Shown in pieces: positions 1 through 11,084 of a stretch of DNA of 64,000 nt. The stretch comes from Symsagittifera roscoffensis. Its lineage: Eukaryota; Xenacoelomorpha; Acoela; Convolutidae. Within the stretch, counting starts at the first letter, position 1. Every line of letters starts with the position of its first letter. A model generated the notes under the pieces. That model saw only the letters and a program-made list of their open reading frames with translations, was not told the DNA's origin and did no database searches. The stretch covers positions 46,854,101 through 46,918,100 of the forward strand of contig NC_087063.1 in NCBI RefSeq assembly GCF_963678635.1, given 5' to 3'. Both the position numbers and the translations under genes were made by a program.

Positions 1-21
1 CTTTGGTCAAAGCCTAAGCCA

Positions 22-995
22 TCAACCTTTGAAAAGTAGCCGTTGCATTGCACAAGCCGAAGGGAATCCTCTTCCACTGGTACAACCCCAAATCGCACGG
101 GAATCCTGTCTTTTCTCTATCCTTCTTCCGCAGAGGGATCTGCCAGAAGGCAATACCCAAGTCCATGTGGTGAAGAACTTGGCATCACCAAGTTTAGAGA
201 GGCTGTCGTCTATTTGAGGTATCGGGTACGCATCTTCTCTTGTCACCGCGTTCAAGTAGCGAAAGTCGCAACAAAACCTAAGCTGCCCCCTTTCTTTTTC
301 ACCATTACCACCCCGCAAGCCCACGGCGATTTCGAGGGTTCTATCATGTCATATTCGAGCAACATTTCTATCTCCGCTCGGCACGCTTCCGACTTATGTG
401 GCGTCATTCGTCTTGCGCCTTCTCTGTGGGGAACGGCGCCTTCGTCAAGTTCGATTTCGTGTTTGACGAAATTACAGCAACCGATATCTGCCTTATGTTT
501 TGAAAATACATCCGCGTTCCGATTTAAAACCTCTCGACGCAATTCAAAATCTCCTTCGCCTATTTTCCCTTTTAAGTGTTCTATCTCTGGCAAAACCGGT
601 TTGTCAGATTCTAGTTCATATGACGAGGGACGATCCGGAAAACTCGAGCAGCTCGATAAGCCGTCGTCCGTGTCAGACTTCATTGAAAACAATTTATGAT
701 TAGATTTTATTTCATTAATCCTTTTTAAAATTTTATCTTCATTGGCATGATAAGGACAGTCTTTCACACTATGTTTCTTCAAGTTTTGTGACTGTTCATA
801 GTCGGTCCTCATCGGCAATGCGTAACCAAGCTTCTTTTCACGCTGGATTGAAACCGTGGTGTCCAGTGTGTTCAATAACACACTGACACACAGTCCGTTT
901 TGCGTTACCGAGAAGCTCCGGCCTAAAATCACCGAACTCTGACTATTTGGATTCGGTACTAAGCAAACCTGTTTACTATCACTTAACAAACTCAA
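22..995 (-). pseudogene. Gypsy A reverse transcriptase, N-terminal half (frameshifted)
   Basis: Two frames cover the protease-RT linker and the RT fingers. The first, 995-252, ends in the conserved stretch 'MIEPSKSPWACGVVMVKKK', typical of the Gypsy RT entry. The second, 324-22, continues with 'FCCDFRYLNAVT' and 'AYPIPQIDDSLSKLG'. One frameshift lies at about 250-320 and another falls near the 'LDLGSAFW' motif, which reads 'WTWVLPSG' here. The YxDD catalytic motif is not reached before the window starts. The first ~100 residues of the 995-252 frame are an unconserved acidic/serine linker. Family identity is firm; the exact limits are not. Confidence 0.88.
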
Positions 996-1005
996 ATTTC
1001 TTATT

Positions 1006-1791
1006 CTAAAAATTGCTACTACTGCTTGTCCCGGCTGTAGTTTTATTTTTCTGTCTAAAAAAGGGTACCTTGTTTTCGTCTGTTATTTTTCTATTAATTG
1101 GTTTCTTAACATACTTCCAATCCGGGTTCTTAATCCTTATTAGACCGTTATTCAAGTCAATCATCACGTCAAAATTGCTGACAAAATCTCTGCCCATGAT
1201 GAATTGGTCGGCGTCGTCCAAATTCTCTACCACCAGGAAGCCCATCCAAAGATCCCGTCCTCCCATGTGGAGGACAGTTATAGGTGTTCTTCCGGCTACG
1301 TAAATCGCTCCTCGATTGGCTGCAGCCAGTCGGAGATTCGTCGGAATTAGATCTTCTCTCGTGAAACCCATTCTTTCCCAAGTCTATATCGGCATCACAC
1401 TTACAACCACTCCTGTGTCCAGGAGCACGGTGACTCCGATTTTCTTTCCGTTGGTGTCGAGTAGATGTGCAGTCACATCTGCTTCGTATCCAATGTGTAC
1501 TGCGTCTTGCTCCATCATGGCGTCATGGCCTATCCTGCGGACTTTGAGTTCCTCCTCACCCAAATAGATCTGCCCTATCTGGTCACTGTCTGTTGTTACG
1601 TATGTCCTAGTGTAGATACTGACTCCATCTACGTTCAGCATCACTTGATACGGTCCATAGATTTCCATGTAGTGCCCATGAAGCTTCTTTAGGCGAGGGC
1701 CACCCGTTGTTAGTAGTGCTCGCACAGCTCTCGACTCAGTGCGTGGCTCCAGCTGCCTCAGATATTCTGCATATGTGTCCAAAAGCATCAA
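1006..1791 (-). pseudogene. Gypsy A aspartic protease (one in-frame stop)
   Basis: The frame 1,791-1,384 carries the catalytic 'LLDTGVVVSVMP' (DTG motif). It ends at an amber TAG (1,384-1,386) directly after this motif. The same frame resumes at 1,371-1,006 with 'FIMGRDFVSNFDVMIDL', the conserved C-terminal loop of retropepsins. Element D has a sense codon at the corresponding stop, so this is a point lesion, not a designed terminator. The function would be cleavage of the gag-pol precursor. It is followed, after a frame change, by RT. Confidence 0.88.
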
Positions 1792-1838
1792 AGTGAACTC
1801 TGATGGTTCACTCAGATTTCTGATTACCTGGTGTACTG

Positions 1839-3728
1839 CTACCGAGATTTTGACTGTATTTTGCTTCCTTGTTGCACCATACCGAACCTCTGCCCGGAGA
1901 TCACATTCAGTTTCATGCTCAAACTACTTGGTGCCTTTGTTTCTTCGACCTCTGTTGCCTCGAAGGTATTCAGCTTCTCCTGTAGTTTCTCATTTTCCAA
2001 TTCGAGCTTCACTTTTAGCTCGATCTCTTTCGTTACCAGTTCCTGCTGCACTCTATTTAGAGCATCCCTCGCGGCTGCCCTATAATCAATTTTGAAGTCG
2101 TCCGCCGCAGTCACCGGTTCCGGTTCACATGTCTCTTCTGTTACCGCTTGCATTTTCTTCGTTGCCAGCTCTTGCGGTTTTTCTTTTCTGCGCGCCTCCG
2201 CTTCACATAATAGGCGAGCCTTGCTGGCTTTCACTCCCGATAAAGCTTCCTTGTGCCTTGGATGCTCGATTTACGCTACCGCATCCCAAAAATACGGACA
2301 ATCCGATTTAAAATGACCTTCCAAGATGCAAAAGAAACACCTCGGGTTGAATTTTGCAATTACTCCTCTCATGAAATCTTCATGATCGACTTCTGACGCA
2401 TCTTCGTCCTCGAGGCTAAAGGCTATTGCTTTCATGCCCTGTTTATAAGTTGGGCATGCTGACACGTGATGGTCCGTCGAACTGCAATTCGAACAAGAGA
2501 GTCTCTTGTCCATATCGTCCCTCGGTTTATACCAGTTGTTCCCTTGGTTTGCTGATCCGTTATTAAAATTGCCATAAATGTTCTTGTAATATCCAGATCT
2601 GAATGGAGGTTTCAGCAAAAGATATTCTTTTGACTTGAGCCTCAACTCCTCTGGTGTTAGCGCATTGGTTGATAGTGATGTGTAATGTGTTTTTAACATT
2701 GTTCGAAGTTCATCATTCTTCACACCATCGATGAATTTTGAGGCTACCGCCAGGTTCATCCTCCTGTTCGACTCGTCCGGTTGGCTACGCCTTCTAAGCA
2801 TCTCCAAATCGTCTAGAATCTTGTCTATCGTCTCATCTTCTCGTTGCCTCTTTTTCTCGAAGCGCATCATTGCTTGGTGTCCCTGCACCCCTGAACCAAA
2901 ACGATTCAACAAGGTTTCAAAGATTTTCTCAGCAGTATCCCGCTGATATTGCTTTTTCGCCATCACACAGTTTAGGGCTGTCCCTTCCAAGTTACTGGTG
3001 AGCGCACTGCACTCTTGCCTTTCCGACAGGTCTTCTTCAAAATGCAGTTTCATCACCTCTATCCAGGTGTCAATGCAGCCGTCAGATTCGTCTTTATAGC
3101 ATTTTGGTTTCTCAAAGACTCTTCTGGACTTTTCACTGCGTTCAATGGTTCTAGATAACCTCGTCAGGAATGTCTCCAAAGACCTGTTTAGGGGTTCAAA
3201 GTCTATGGCCATTGCCGTAGCATCTCTTGAGTGCCCCGCCTGAGTATCATCGCCCCCTGTTAAGGGTTCTGTATTTGGTGCATCCCTACAATCCGAATCG
3301 CCGTGACTGCTTCTCCCTTGGCCCACATGACTCCTCCCTGGGCTCGCATGTCTCCTGTTACTGGAATCACCTCTCCCAGTCGCATGTGTGCCTTGCGTCG
3401 GTCGTTCGTTTGAGGTCTGTCTGTTTCCTCTTGAACTTGCTCTACTGTTTGGGCCCCATGTTCTGTTATCCCTTGTGGCATAGCCTGATGAACTGCTCCT
3501 ACCTCTAGTGGATCGATATGTCCTCCTCCTTTGATGGTCATTGAAGTTCACCTTCGGTTCCCTGCTGGGACCTCCCGAATTCGGTTCCCCTTCTCTTGGT
3601 CCACTCCTGCTGCCTATTAGCCCGTCCAACCTGTCCATGATAGCCTGAGTTCGCCTCTCCATCATCGCATCTATCTTTGTGTCAAGAGTCCCAAGAGTCT
3701 GCTCTTGTTGAGTTCTTAACTTCTCCAT
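1839..3728 (-). pseudogene. Gypsy A gag: capsid region and two zinc knuckles
   Basis: The 485-residue frame (3,728-2,271) starts with a coiled-coil-like and then Arg/Ser/Gly-rich head. It continues with a capsid-like helical part (about residues 180-385) and ends with two CX2CX4HX4C zinc knuckles. The first uses C412, C415, H420 and C425; the second uses C464, C467, H472 and C477. These are nucleocapsid RNA-binding motifs. A TAA at 2,271-2,273 interrupts the frame. The same frame continues to 1,839 with a glutamate/lysine-rich segment. Element D has an aspartate codon where this TAA stands, so the stop is a mutation. The capsid/knuckle assignment is firm; the N-terminal part is family-specific. 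Confidence 0.88.
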
Positions 3729-3740
3729 GTCGTCTCTTAA

Positions 3741-4907
3741 TCATAACTTTCTTTGTTCCGCTTCCCTTGTCAACCTCGACCAGTTCTTCGCCATGTGTTT
3801 ATCCGTTCTTTCCTTCAAGCGTTTTTCGTTTTTACCAACTTCTTGTCTATTGCGGTTTATTTCTTCCCGCAGACTTTCCCTTTCAATGTGGACTGCTCTC
3901 TCTAGTTCACTCATTCTTATGGACATCTGTTCATTTTGTTCTCCTATACTGTCCACTATGTTGTTCAAGGCTTCTTCAATTGATGCTCCGTTATCTACTT
4001 GTGGCGTCACAAGTGGCGGTGTCACCCTGTCGATCCCAGGTAGCTTTGTGCTGGTCGAGATTCGGGCTTTGATTCTCTGCCTCGACGTCTTTTAATTATC
4101 CACCTCTGGTTCCGCCGATGCGTTGCGTAGCTCTATGTTTCTATTCTCCCCAGTTCGCGTTTCCGAATTTGTCAAACTCACAATGTCTCTTGACTGGCCG
4201 GATGTGTTTGTGTCTTTGCTTATCGTTCTCACCACACCAAATTTGTCCATGGTTCCAGTCTCTCTGTCGGTGTATGCCTCATTCTCCTGGGTCGAACTAT
4301 TGAGGCTGACTCGAGATCCAAAGTCAATTTGCTCATCATCGTCCTCTTCTTCCTCCTGGGATTCACCTTCATCTCCTGTACCCACTCCCATGGTGAATGG
4401 GAAGATGTTTCCGAAAATGTTCTTCACTCTTTCTGAAAACGATGAGGACGTTGCCTGTTTCTCCGTCACGCCTGTCATCATGGTGTTGTCTGTGGGAGAT
4501 CTTCTAGTTGCCACAATTTCAGTAGAGATGTCGGACAGTTCCGACATCTCTTCTCGGTCAGTGTCCCGGTGGAAGTGGCAAAATCTTGGCCTTGCTCTAC
4601 CGGGGTAGATTCACTCGCCAGCCTTCTGTTTCCTCTCCCTTCCGGTCCATGCATTTTCTGATTCTCATGCATGGCTTGGTCCGGGTGGACCTCCACCTCT
4701 AGCATTGCCTTTTGCTCTTCTGAGGATTTTGACTCCTGGTTTCAACCATTCTGCCTGAAACCGTCTCCCCTTTGTCGGTCTGTGTCGGGTTCGTGTTATC
4801 CTTTCCACAAAAGGGTCGTTCATTGTTTTTCTTTGCTTCTCTGGTATGAATTTTCTAGAGCTTTCACTTAGTTTAGGTATCTTTGACTTGTCTAGACTCA
4901 TTTTCAA
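3741..4907 (-). pseudogene. Gypsy A gag N-terminal region (broken)
   Basis: The frame 4,547-3,741 is in the same register as the capsid frame but is interrupted by TAA (4,089-4,091) and TGA (3,738-3,740). It has a glutamate/aspartate tract ('EEEEDDDEQ') and a heptad-like acidic/basic stretch near 3,750-3,950 that would form a coiled coil. Two further short frames (4,705-4,478 and 4,907-4,665) extend it with shifts. The 4,907 ATG is the rightmost plausible start. No known domain is recognised. Everything right of 4,076 recurs almost identically at 10,973-11,804. Confidence 0.6.
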
Positions 4908-5664
4908 TTTATCACTTCTTACTGCCTATACACTCAATTCGATTGCTATTGTCGTTATAGTTTTACTAATGATAATAATAACACAACGCAATAAATTTCA
5001 AAAATTTATATTAAGTAGTGACCACGAATCTTTGTATGTTATCAGTGTACAGCGTGTATACAACTTATTCACAATTATCAATTGTTAGTCGTAAGATTTG
5101 AGAACTAGCACAGTATGATGATATCAGTCAAAATAAAAGATAGTAGATTCACTACCCAATCAAGCACAAAATGCTGATTTAAAACCAGAAATAACAAAAT
5201 GAGAATATTTCTATGAAAAGCGTATGTGTATTAAACTTTTAGTCGGTCGCAGTACAATAGTCGAACTTGTATTTTAAAGAAAGAGCTTTCCCTGCTTGGT
5301 GCTGCACCAAACAGACAAAACTTGAAGGCAGTTATTTTCTCAAGTGGGCGTCTATTGCACCCACCGAGTCTTTTGTTACCTATCTGCTTTCGGACTGCCC
5401 GATCTAGACCTACTAAAATCCTCAGGGCAGTCACTTTTTCTCAAAAACATTTTGGATTTCAATCCACACCAATGAGTTACACACTCTTTTTTAATTTAGA
5501 CTTAGTGTCGCGAATATCCGAGTTTGGACCTGTTTTGTTTTGGTCTGGTCTTTTTTGAAAGGCAAGTTACCAGTGCAGTCACTGGTTCTTAGCCTGTCTT
5601 TTAATAACCTAACACCCCTCACTATTATCTTTTCTTCTGTTTACTTAAGTCCATTATCAAAAAT

Positions 5665-5910
5665 AATAACCCTCCGGGTTGACAAAAAACAGTACCCCTC
5701 CGGATTGGCAAAAATAGGACCCCTCCGGATTGGCAAAATTGAGACCCCTCCGGATTGGGACCCCTCCGGTTTTGTGAAAACAAGGTCCCTCCGGATTGGG
5801 ACCCTCCGAATTAGGAAAAGTTTGGACCCCTCCGGATTGGGACCCCTCCGGTTTTGTAAAAATAGCTTTTCGGAGACTTCCTTGATTTTCAATCTATACC
5901 CCTCCGGATA
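5665..5910. repeat. CCCTCCGGATTGG motif array, copy 1
   Basis: Ten occurrences of an approximately CCCTCCGG(A/G)TTGG core lie within 250 bp, at irregular 15-55-bp spacing and separated by AT-rich spacers. Several read GACCCCTCCGGATTGG. On the element's own (minus) strand the core is CCAATCCGGAGGG. Single copies also occur near 5,970, 6,538 and 7,015. The position, between gag and LTR-like DNA, is where Drosophila gypsy carries its Su(Hw) insulator array, but whether a protein binds here is inference. Confidence 0.85.
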
Positions 5911-7244
5911 CTTTCTTTGATGCTATTATGCTGTTTGTATCAACTAGGAATGGTATGTGGTCGTTCCCTAGACCCTTCCGGATTGAAGTTAAGCCTCTTA
6001 TTTGACAATTCACACTAACGGTGAAGGGTCTTATCGCCAGCCTAATTTCGGCTCGATCAAGGTTTTTTGGTGCCTTCAGCCTTTCACTATTCTTCTATAA
6101 CAGCCTAAAACTGCTTTTTTCAACCGTTATCACCTTTTGGTAGGGGTGTAAGCGCTTTCCAAAAAAAATTCTATAAAACGTGAAGGATCTACCCTCCCTA
6201 ATTGGTGAATTTGCTAAAAACAATCTCAAAAAAATTTCACGCTTATTTTTTCGAATAATTATTGTTCCTATTAGTAAGTTCAGCTAATTTCTGATCTAAT
6301 GGTACCAAGATCAACTGGATCTGACTAGTCGTTCCAAAGTTATTAACTAAAACGTCTTTTATCTAAATTCAATAATTTTCTCGTTTATAGTTTCCGCCTA
6401 GCTTTTTCCGCAATTCTATTCTTTTCGACCTAAAATTTTTTGATCCGAGCTCAGAAGGTTTATACTCTTCTAGTTCAATGCAAAAACCTGATCTAAAATC
6501 CTCTAGCTGAAAAAGTTTGCGAAAAACTTTGCTATTTGGACCCCTCCGGATTGATGATTCCACTTAATCAAACACCTTAAGTTCGATTTTTCTGTAACCC
6601 GGAAGGTTATCGGCAAACGGTTTTTAAAACCTATCGATTCACTAGTGGACGCTGCCCGAACGACTATTTTTACTGTCCTAACTGAAAAATTTTGAAAAGT
6701 TTCCTTATTCTATAGCGTTTCGTTTTTTCAAAAATCACGAAAATTCAGTATTTGGTACCAAACTAGTTCCAACCACTTCTGAACTAAATTCAAATGGTTC
6801 TACCTATTATGCGAGCACAGTTTTGATGTAACACACTAATTTAGCGCTTTTTTCTGTTTAAAAAAATCGATATTTCAAAAATCGAGATTTGTGGGGGGAC
6901 CAAAATATTGCTATTTTGACCCTAAAAACCGGTCCGCTTACTGTGTTTTTCACTGAAAAACGATATGGGAGTATTAATATAGGCTATATAAGAAATAATA
7001 CTAATACTACTATACCCCTCCGGGTTTGTTCAATATCCGAACTAAGGTGCTGAACTCGGAAATTTAAAGTTCGGTGAAGGGTCACTACAGTGCAGCACTG
7101 TCGAGCCCCCCACAGATTACTATCTTATTTTTTGTACCAAAAGGGATACAAAACTTGTTAACGATACCCAACAGTCGACTGTTGTTGTCGTTGAGCCCCG
7201 TCTTGAGGCTCCTTGTACTGCTTTCCGGATCAGTCTTCTCCCAA

Positions 7245-7331
7245 GACCCCTCCGGATTGAGCGCAAACCAGCAGACCCTTCCGGATTGAGCGCAAATTAG
7301 CTGACCCTTCCGGATTGAGCGCAAATTAGCA
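7245..7331. repeat. Three 29-bp tandem repeats, copy 1
   Basis: Three head-to-tail 29-bp units begin at 7,245, 7,274 and 7,303, each starting GACCC(C/T)TCCGGATTGAGCG. Units 2 and 3 differ at only one base. They reuse the same CCTCCGGATTG core as the array at 5,665-5,910 with a different tail. There are no unique spacers, so this is a plain minisatellite. Confidence 0.92.
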
Positions 7332-9636
7332 TTAACGTGCTTAAATACTCAAGTGAGCGTACAATACAGGCCTCACAAACGAGCCACAAAATTGATCGTA
7401 ACGATCCTGACTGATATAAATGCCTGTAACAACATTATTTCTATCAACAACAAACGGGGGGGTTGGATCACATCTTGTCTGGGGGGATGATTTCTACTGA
7501 TTTTTTAAATTTATTTTTTACTGTTTTTGGTTTTTCGATTATTTTTTATGTTTTTTGTTTTTCTTGGGTACTATACTACTTTTTGTTTGGTTTCTTGTAT
7601 ATCTTTAAGTGTTTTTGGTCACGGACCACTCAGGAAATGACGGGTCCGCGAATCACCCCACCCTTCCTGGTTCGTGAATTTCCGGTCTTAACTATGTTAA
7701 AAAGCTATTCACGGTTTTCCTGAAGGCTTCCGCGTTCCGAACTACCCTTCCGCCCGGCGGCTAAGGCCTAATAAGGGCGTTATTATGAGCATCCGCTCGG
7801 CGCGGAGTGCTTGTTAACTGTTCTGCCGTTGATGATGTTAAAAAAGAATAACACCCAGGAACGCCATAAAAGCTAGGTTCTAAGACGACTGGCCAACGTC
7901 TAAACAGAGCTCTACATGCTTTTCACCGTCTCTACCAAAGCCAGTTCTTTTGGTGGTTTTTCTAACATCGGGTCGACAAAAACGTCACTGTTCTCCGGCT
8001 TCGACCAGAACGCTCAAATTAACTTGTTTACATGCAAAATTAGTGAGCTCATGGCTAGGTCTCAGTATCCCCAGACCACGAGGTCACTCCTTAAAACAGG
8101 GCTACTACTATTTGTTATATTACTATTGTTTTTGTTCAGTAGATAAAAATCATCATCTCCGTCGAAGATGAATCAACCCTTTCCCCCAACTCCTAGCTTC
8201 TCTCTTTCCGGAAGGCTGTTTTTCTACCCTTCACCGTTGTTGTGAACGGCTTTGCAACGATTGTAGCGACACAATCGTTGCAACTCGGAGCGGTCTCTGC
8301 TAACGCTGCTTTTTCTTCGATTCTGATCTTCGATTTTTTCGAAGTTATCTTCGTCGGAACTATTGTTGTTCTGATTTTCTACTGGTTTTTTTCCAAAATG
8401 GCGGTTTCTGCCGTTTCTCAGAAGTGCGACTTCTCAGTTCGAATTTTTAAAATTTCAGAATACCAGAATATCTTGATCTTCACCGTTTGACTAATCGTCC
8501 CAAAACGTCACTAGTCTCTCAAAACTGTCAATTCCAAAGGTTAGCTGCTAACTATTCGAAATCGCCGAATCTGCATTTTTGTCCATTTTGGTCGAATGTC
8601 ACATAAAATATCAAACAATACCGGTGTTAATTCAAAGTTTTATGGCATCAGAGTAGCTAAAAAGTCAATTTTTTATAGTCCTTCATCATATACTGTCTCT
8701 GGGGGCCGAGCTTCCGCTTCCGTTTTTTCCTTGTAACAACGTCGTTATTACTCTCAATTCGTGACACGGGAGGGTACTGCTCAATATTCCTTCGCCACTG
8801 AAGCCTCCCTTCTCACTATTTTTTTTTGCTAAGGGTCTTATCGTGCGTGATCGTCACGATAAGAGGCTTCGTTTTTATATCGTTATCGTCCGACTGTCTC
8901 TCACTATTTTCGCTGTTGTTCTGACTTTTTCACCTTTTTCAGTCAAGATGGCCGTTTTTTTTTGTATTTCTGAGAAATATTCGTTCGACAATCGAAATAT
9001 TGAAAATTGAAGTTTTTAGAATATTTCTACCCTCCTTCGCAGCACTTTTTCGTCGTTAAGGCCTTTAATCGTTTTTTCGTGTTTCGCCGGAAGGTTGCGC
9101 TGTGCCAGTCTGGCAGAATGGCACAACATCGCCCGTGTTTCTTCTTTAAAAAATTTACCGATTGTCCACTAATTTAATCCAATGAAGCAAACTGCTTCAA
9201 TTTCATAGCAGGATAGCTTGCTTTTAAGTTTTGAATCAAATTTTCCCTCATTAGAAATCTGATTTCGTAAGTTTCATCGCTTGAAATCAACTCAGTTCTT
9301 TAAATTGAAATAAACTCAACGGATTGTCGGCTTTGTTAGTAAAGTATAATAAAAAATTTCAAATAGCTTTGCATGTGATTTTGTTATAATGATTACCCGT
9401 TCTGTTATATTTGTTTTTGTCTGTGTTCTAAGTCTGTGCTTCGTTGAATTAATTTTCATTCATACGAAAATTCCCTTTAACTTGTCTTTTTTTCTTCAGA
9501 AATTAATGCTATTTAGCAGAGTATTGATTCCTAGCCTTGCTTTTTTCGATTCCTGAGGTGTGTACCTTCTATTATCCCGCAGTCTAATTTTTTGAAATAC
9601 ACAGCTGCAGCTCTAACGGTTCAAAAAATTTGCAAA

Positions 9637-9662
9637 ATGTCAGACAAGCCCTACAGTGAAAT
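9637..9662 (+). pseudogene. MsrB 5' fragment (first 8 codons, then broken)
   Basis: The sequence from about 9,130 to 9,662 matches the region upstream of the intact MsrB at 16,535, including the putative splice acceptor 'ATCCCGCAG' and the ATG. After the eighth codon (protein MSDKPYSE) and a shared AT, copy 1 runs into diverged Gypsy leader DNA. The T-run upstream has one T fewer than in copy 2, so the in-frame N-terminal extension seen there is also broken here. It cannot make MsrB. Confidence 0.88.
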
Positions 9663-10972
9663 TGGACCTCTCCGGATTGGGACCCCCCCGGGTTTTGTAA
9701 AAATAGCTTTTCAGAGACTTCCTTGATTTTCAACCTATACGCCTCCGGATACGTTCTTCGATGCTATTATGCTGTTTGTATCAACTAGGAAGGTTATGTG
9801 GTCCTTCCCTAGACCCTTCCGGATTGAAGTTAAATCTCTTATTTGACAATTCACACTAACGGTGAAGGGTCTTATCGCTAGCCTAATTTCGGCTCGATCA
9901 AGGTTTTCTGGTGCCTTCAGCCTTCCCTATTCTTCTATAACAGCTTAAAATTGCTTTATTCAGCCGTTATTCCCTTTTGGCAGGGGTGTAAGCGTTTTCC
10001 AAAAAAAATTCTATAAAACGTGAAGGGACTACCCTCCCGAATTGGTAAATTTGCTAAAAACAATCTCAAAAAAATTTCACGCTTATTTTTTCGAATAACT
10101 TTTGTTCTTATTAGTAAGCTCAGCTAATTTCTGATCTAATGGTACCAAGATCAACTGGATTTGACCAGTCGTTCCAAAGTTATTAACTAAAACGTCTTTT
10201 ATCTAAATTCAATAATTTTCCCGCCTAGCTTTTTCCGCAATTCTATTCTTTTCGACCTAAAAATTTGATCCGTGCTCAGAAGGCCTATACTCTTCTATTT
10301 CAATGCAAAAATTTGATCTAAAAAGCTCTTAGCTGAAAAAATTTGCGAAAAACTTTGCTTTTTGGACCCCTCCGGATTGATGATTCCACTGAATCAAACA
10401 CTTTAAGTTAGATTTTTCTGTAACCCGGAAGGTTATTGGCAAACGGTTTTTAAAACCTGTCCATTCACTAGTGGACGCTGTCCGAACAACTATTTTTACT
10501 GTCCTAACTGCAAATTTTAAAAAATTTCCTTAATCTATAGCGTTTCGTTTTTTCAAAAATCACGAAAATTCAGTATTTGGTACCAAACTAGTTCCAACCA
10601 CTTCTGAACTAAACTCAATTGGTTCTACCTATTATGCTAGCACATTTACGATGTAACACACTAATTTAGCGCTTTTTTTGTTCGAAAAAAATCGATATTT
10701 CAAAAAGCGAGATTTGTGGGGGGATCAAAATATCGCTATTTTGACCCTAAAAACCTGTCCGCTTACTGTGTTTTTCACTGAAGTACGATATGGGAGTATT
10801 AATATAGGCTATATAAGTAATAATACTAATAATACTATACCCCTCCGGGTTTGTTCAATATCCGAACTAAGGTGCTTAACTCGGAAATTTGCAGTTCCGC
10901 GAAGGGTCACTACAGTGCAGCACTGTCGAGCTCCCCACAGATTACTATCTTATTTTTTGTACCACGTTATTT
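9663..10972. repeat. Diverged leader copy between the two large duplicates
   Basis: 9,662-10,964 aligns along its length with 5,822-7,139, but with many substitutions and a 24-base deletion near 10,220, so it is clearly older than the split of copies 1 and 2. It joins MsrB codon 9 on the left. On the right, after about 8 filler bases, it joins the gag start of copy 2. No gene is present. Confidence 0.88.
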
Positions 10973-11084
10973 TCTGCCTCGACGTCTTTTAATTATCCAT
11001 CTCTGGTTCCGCCGATGCGTTGCGTAGCTCTATGTTTCTATTCTCCCCAGTTCGCGTTTCCGAATTTGTCAAACTCACAATGTC

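Larger units (their letters stand above)
1..4907 (-). mobile_element. Ty3/Gypsy retrotransposon A, 5' part, decayed, cut by window edge
   Basis: Read on the minus strand the order is gag N-terminus (4,907-3,741), gag capsid and zinc knuckles (3,728-1,839), aspartic protease (1,791-1,006) and the start of reverse transcriptase (995-22). This is the gag-pro-RT order of Gypsy-type LTR elements. Several in-frame stops and frame changes show it is no longer functional. It belongs to the same family as element D at 48.8-57.4 kb: the zinc-knuckle, protease and RT segments share most residues. The rest of RT, RNase H and integrase would lie to the left of position 1. The leader and 5' LTR should lie to its right, at about 4.9-9.1 kb. 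Confidence 0.9.
4908..9130 (-). other. Non-coding leader and LTR-like tract of Gypsy A
   Basis: No gene is visible. Parts of 7.17-9.1 kb match, in the same order, 59.39-60.36 kb and 35.07-35.9 kb, which flank element D. Shared blocks include one around 7,332 (TTAACGTGCTTAAATACTCAA), the 'CCCCAGACCACG' block near 8,072, a GTTAATTC...GGCAT block near 8,625 and the 'AACGTCGTTATT' and 'GATAAGAGGCTTCGTT' blocks near 8,740 and 8,860. Because these sit outside the coding parts of both elements, they are best read as LTR and leader DNA. TG...CA ends and a primer-binding site could not be fixed. 4,908-5,660 is plain AT-rich DNA. Confidence 0.6.
4076..9662. repeat. Large duplication, copy 1 (ends inside MsrB codon 9)
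   Basis: This 5.6-kb block is repeated at 10,973-16,560 with only scattered single-base differences and small indels; the offset is 6,897 bases at the start and 6,898 at the end. It contains, left to right, the gag N-terminus of element A, its leader with the CCCTCCGGATTGG array, LTR-like DNA, and about 0.5 kb of MsrB upstream sequence with eight MsrB codons. Homology stops at 9,662, where copy 1 jumps into leader-like DNA. The high identity means the duplication is recent, or that it is an assembly duplication. Confidence 0.93.

Noticed and set aside
43-699. 218-residue + strand ORF
   Set aside because: Antisense shadow of the Gypsy RT. The minus strand carries the conserved RT motifs.
5641-5892. 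83-residue minus-strand ORF with repeated 'RRGP..PEG'
   Set aside because: It is the CCCTCCGGATTGG array read as protein. The spacing is irregular and the spacers change frame elsewhere.
6980-7000. TATA-like CTATATAAG as the LTR promoter
   Set aside because: It is on the + strand while the element reads on the minus strand, and it lies in AT-rich leader DNA where such strings are common.
7245-7331. CRISPR-like direct repeats
   Set aside because: Units are contiguous 29-mers without unique spacers, in animal DNA.
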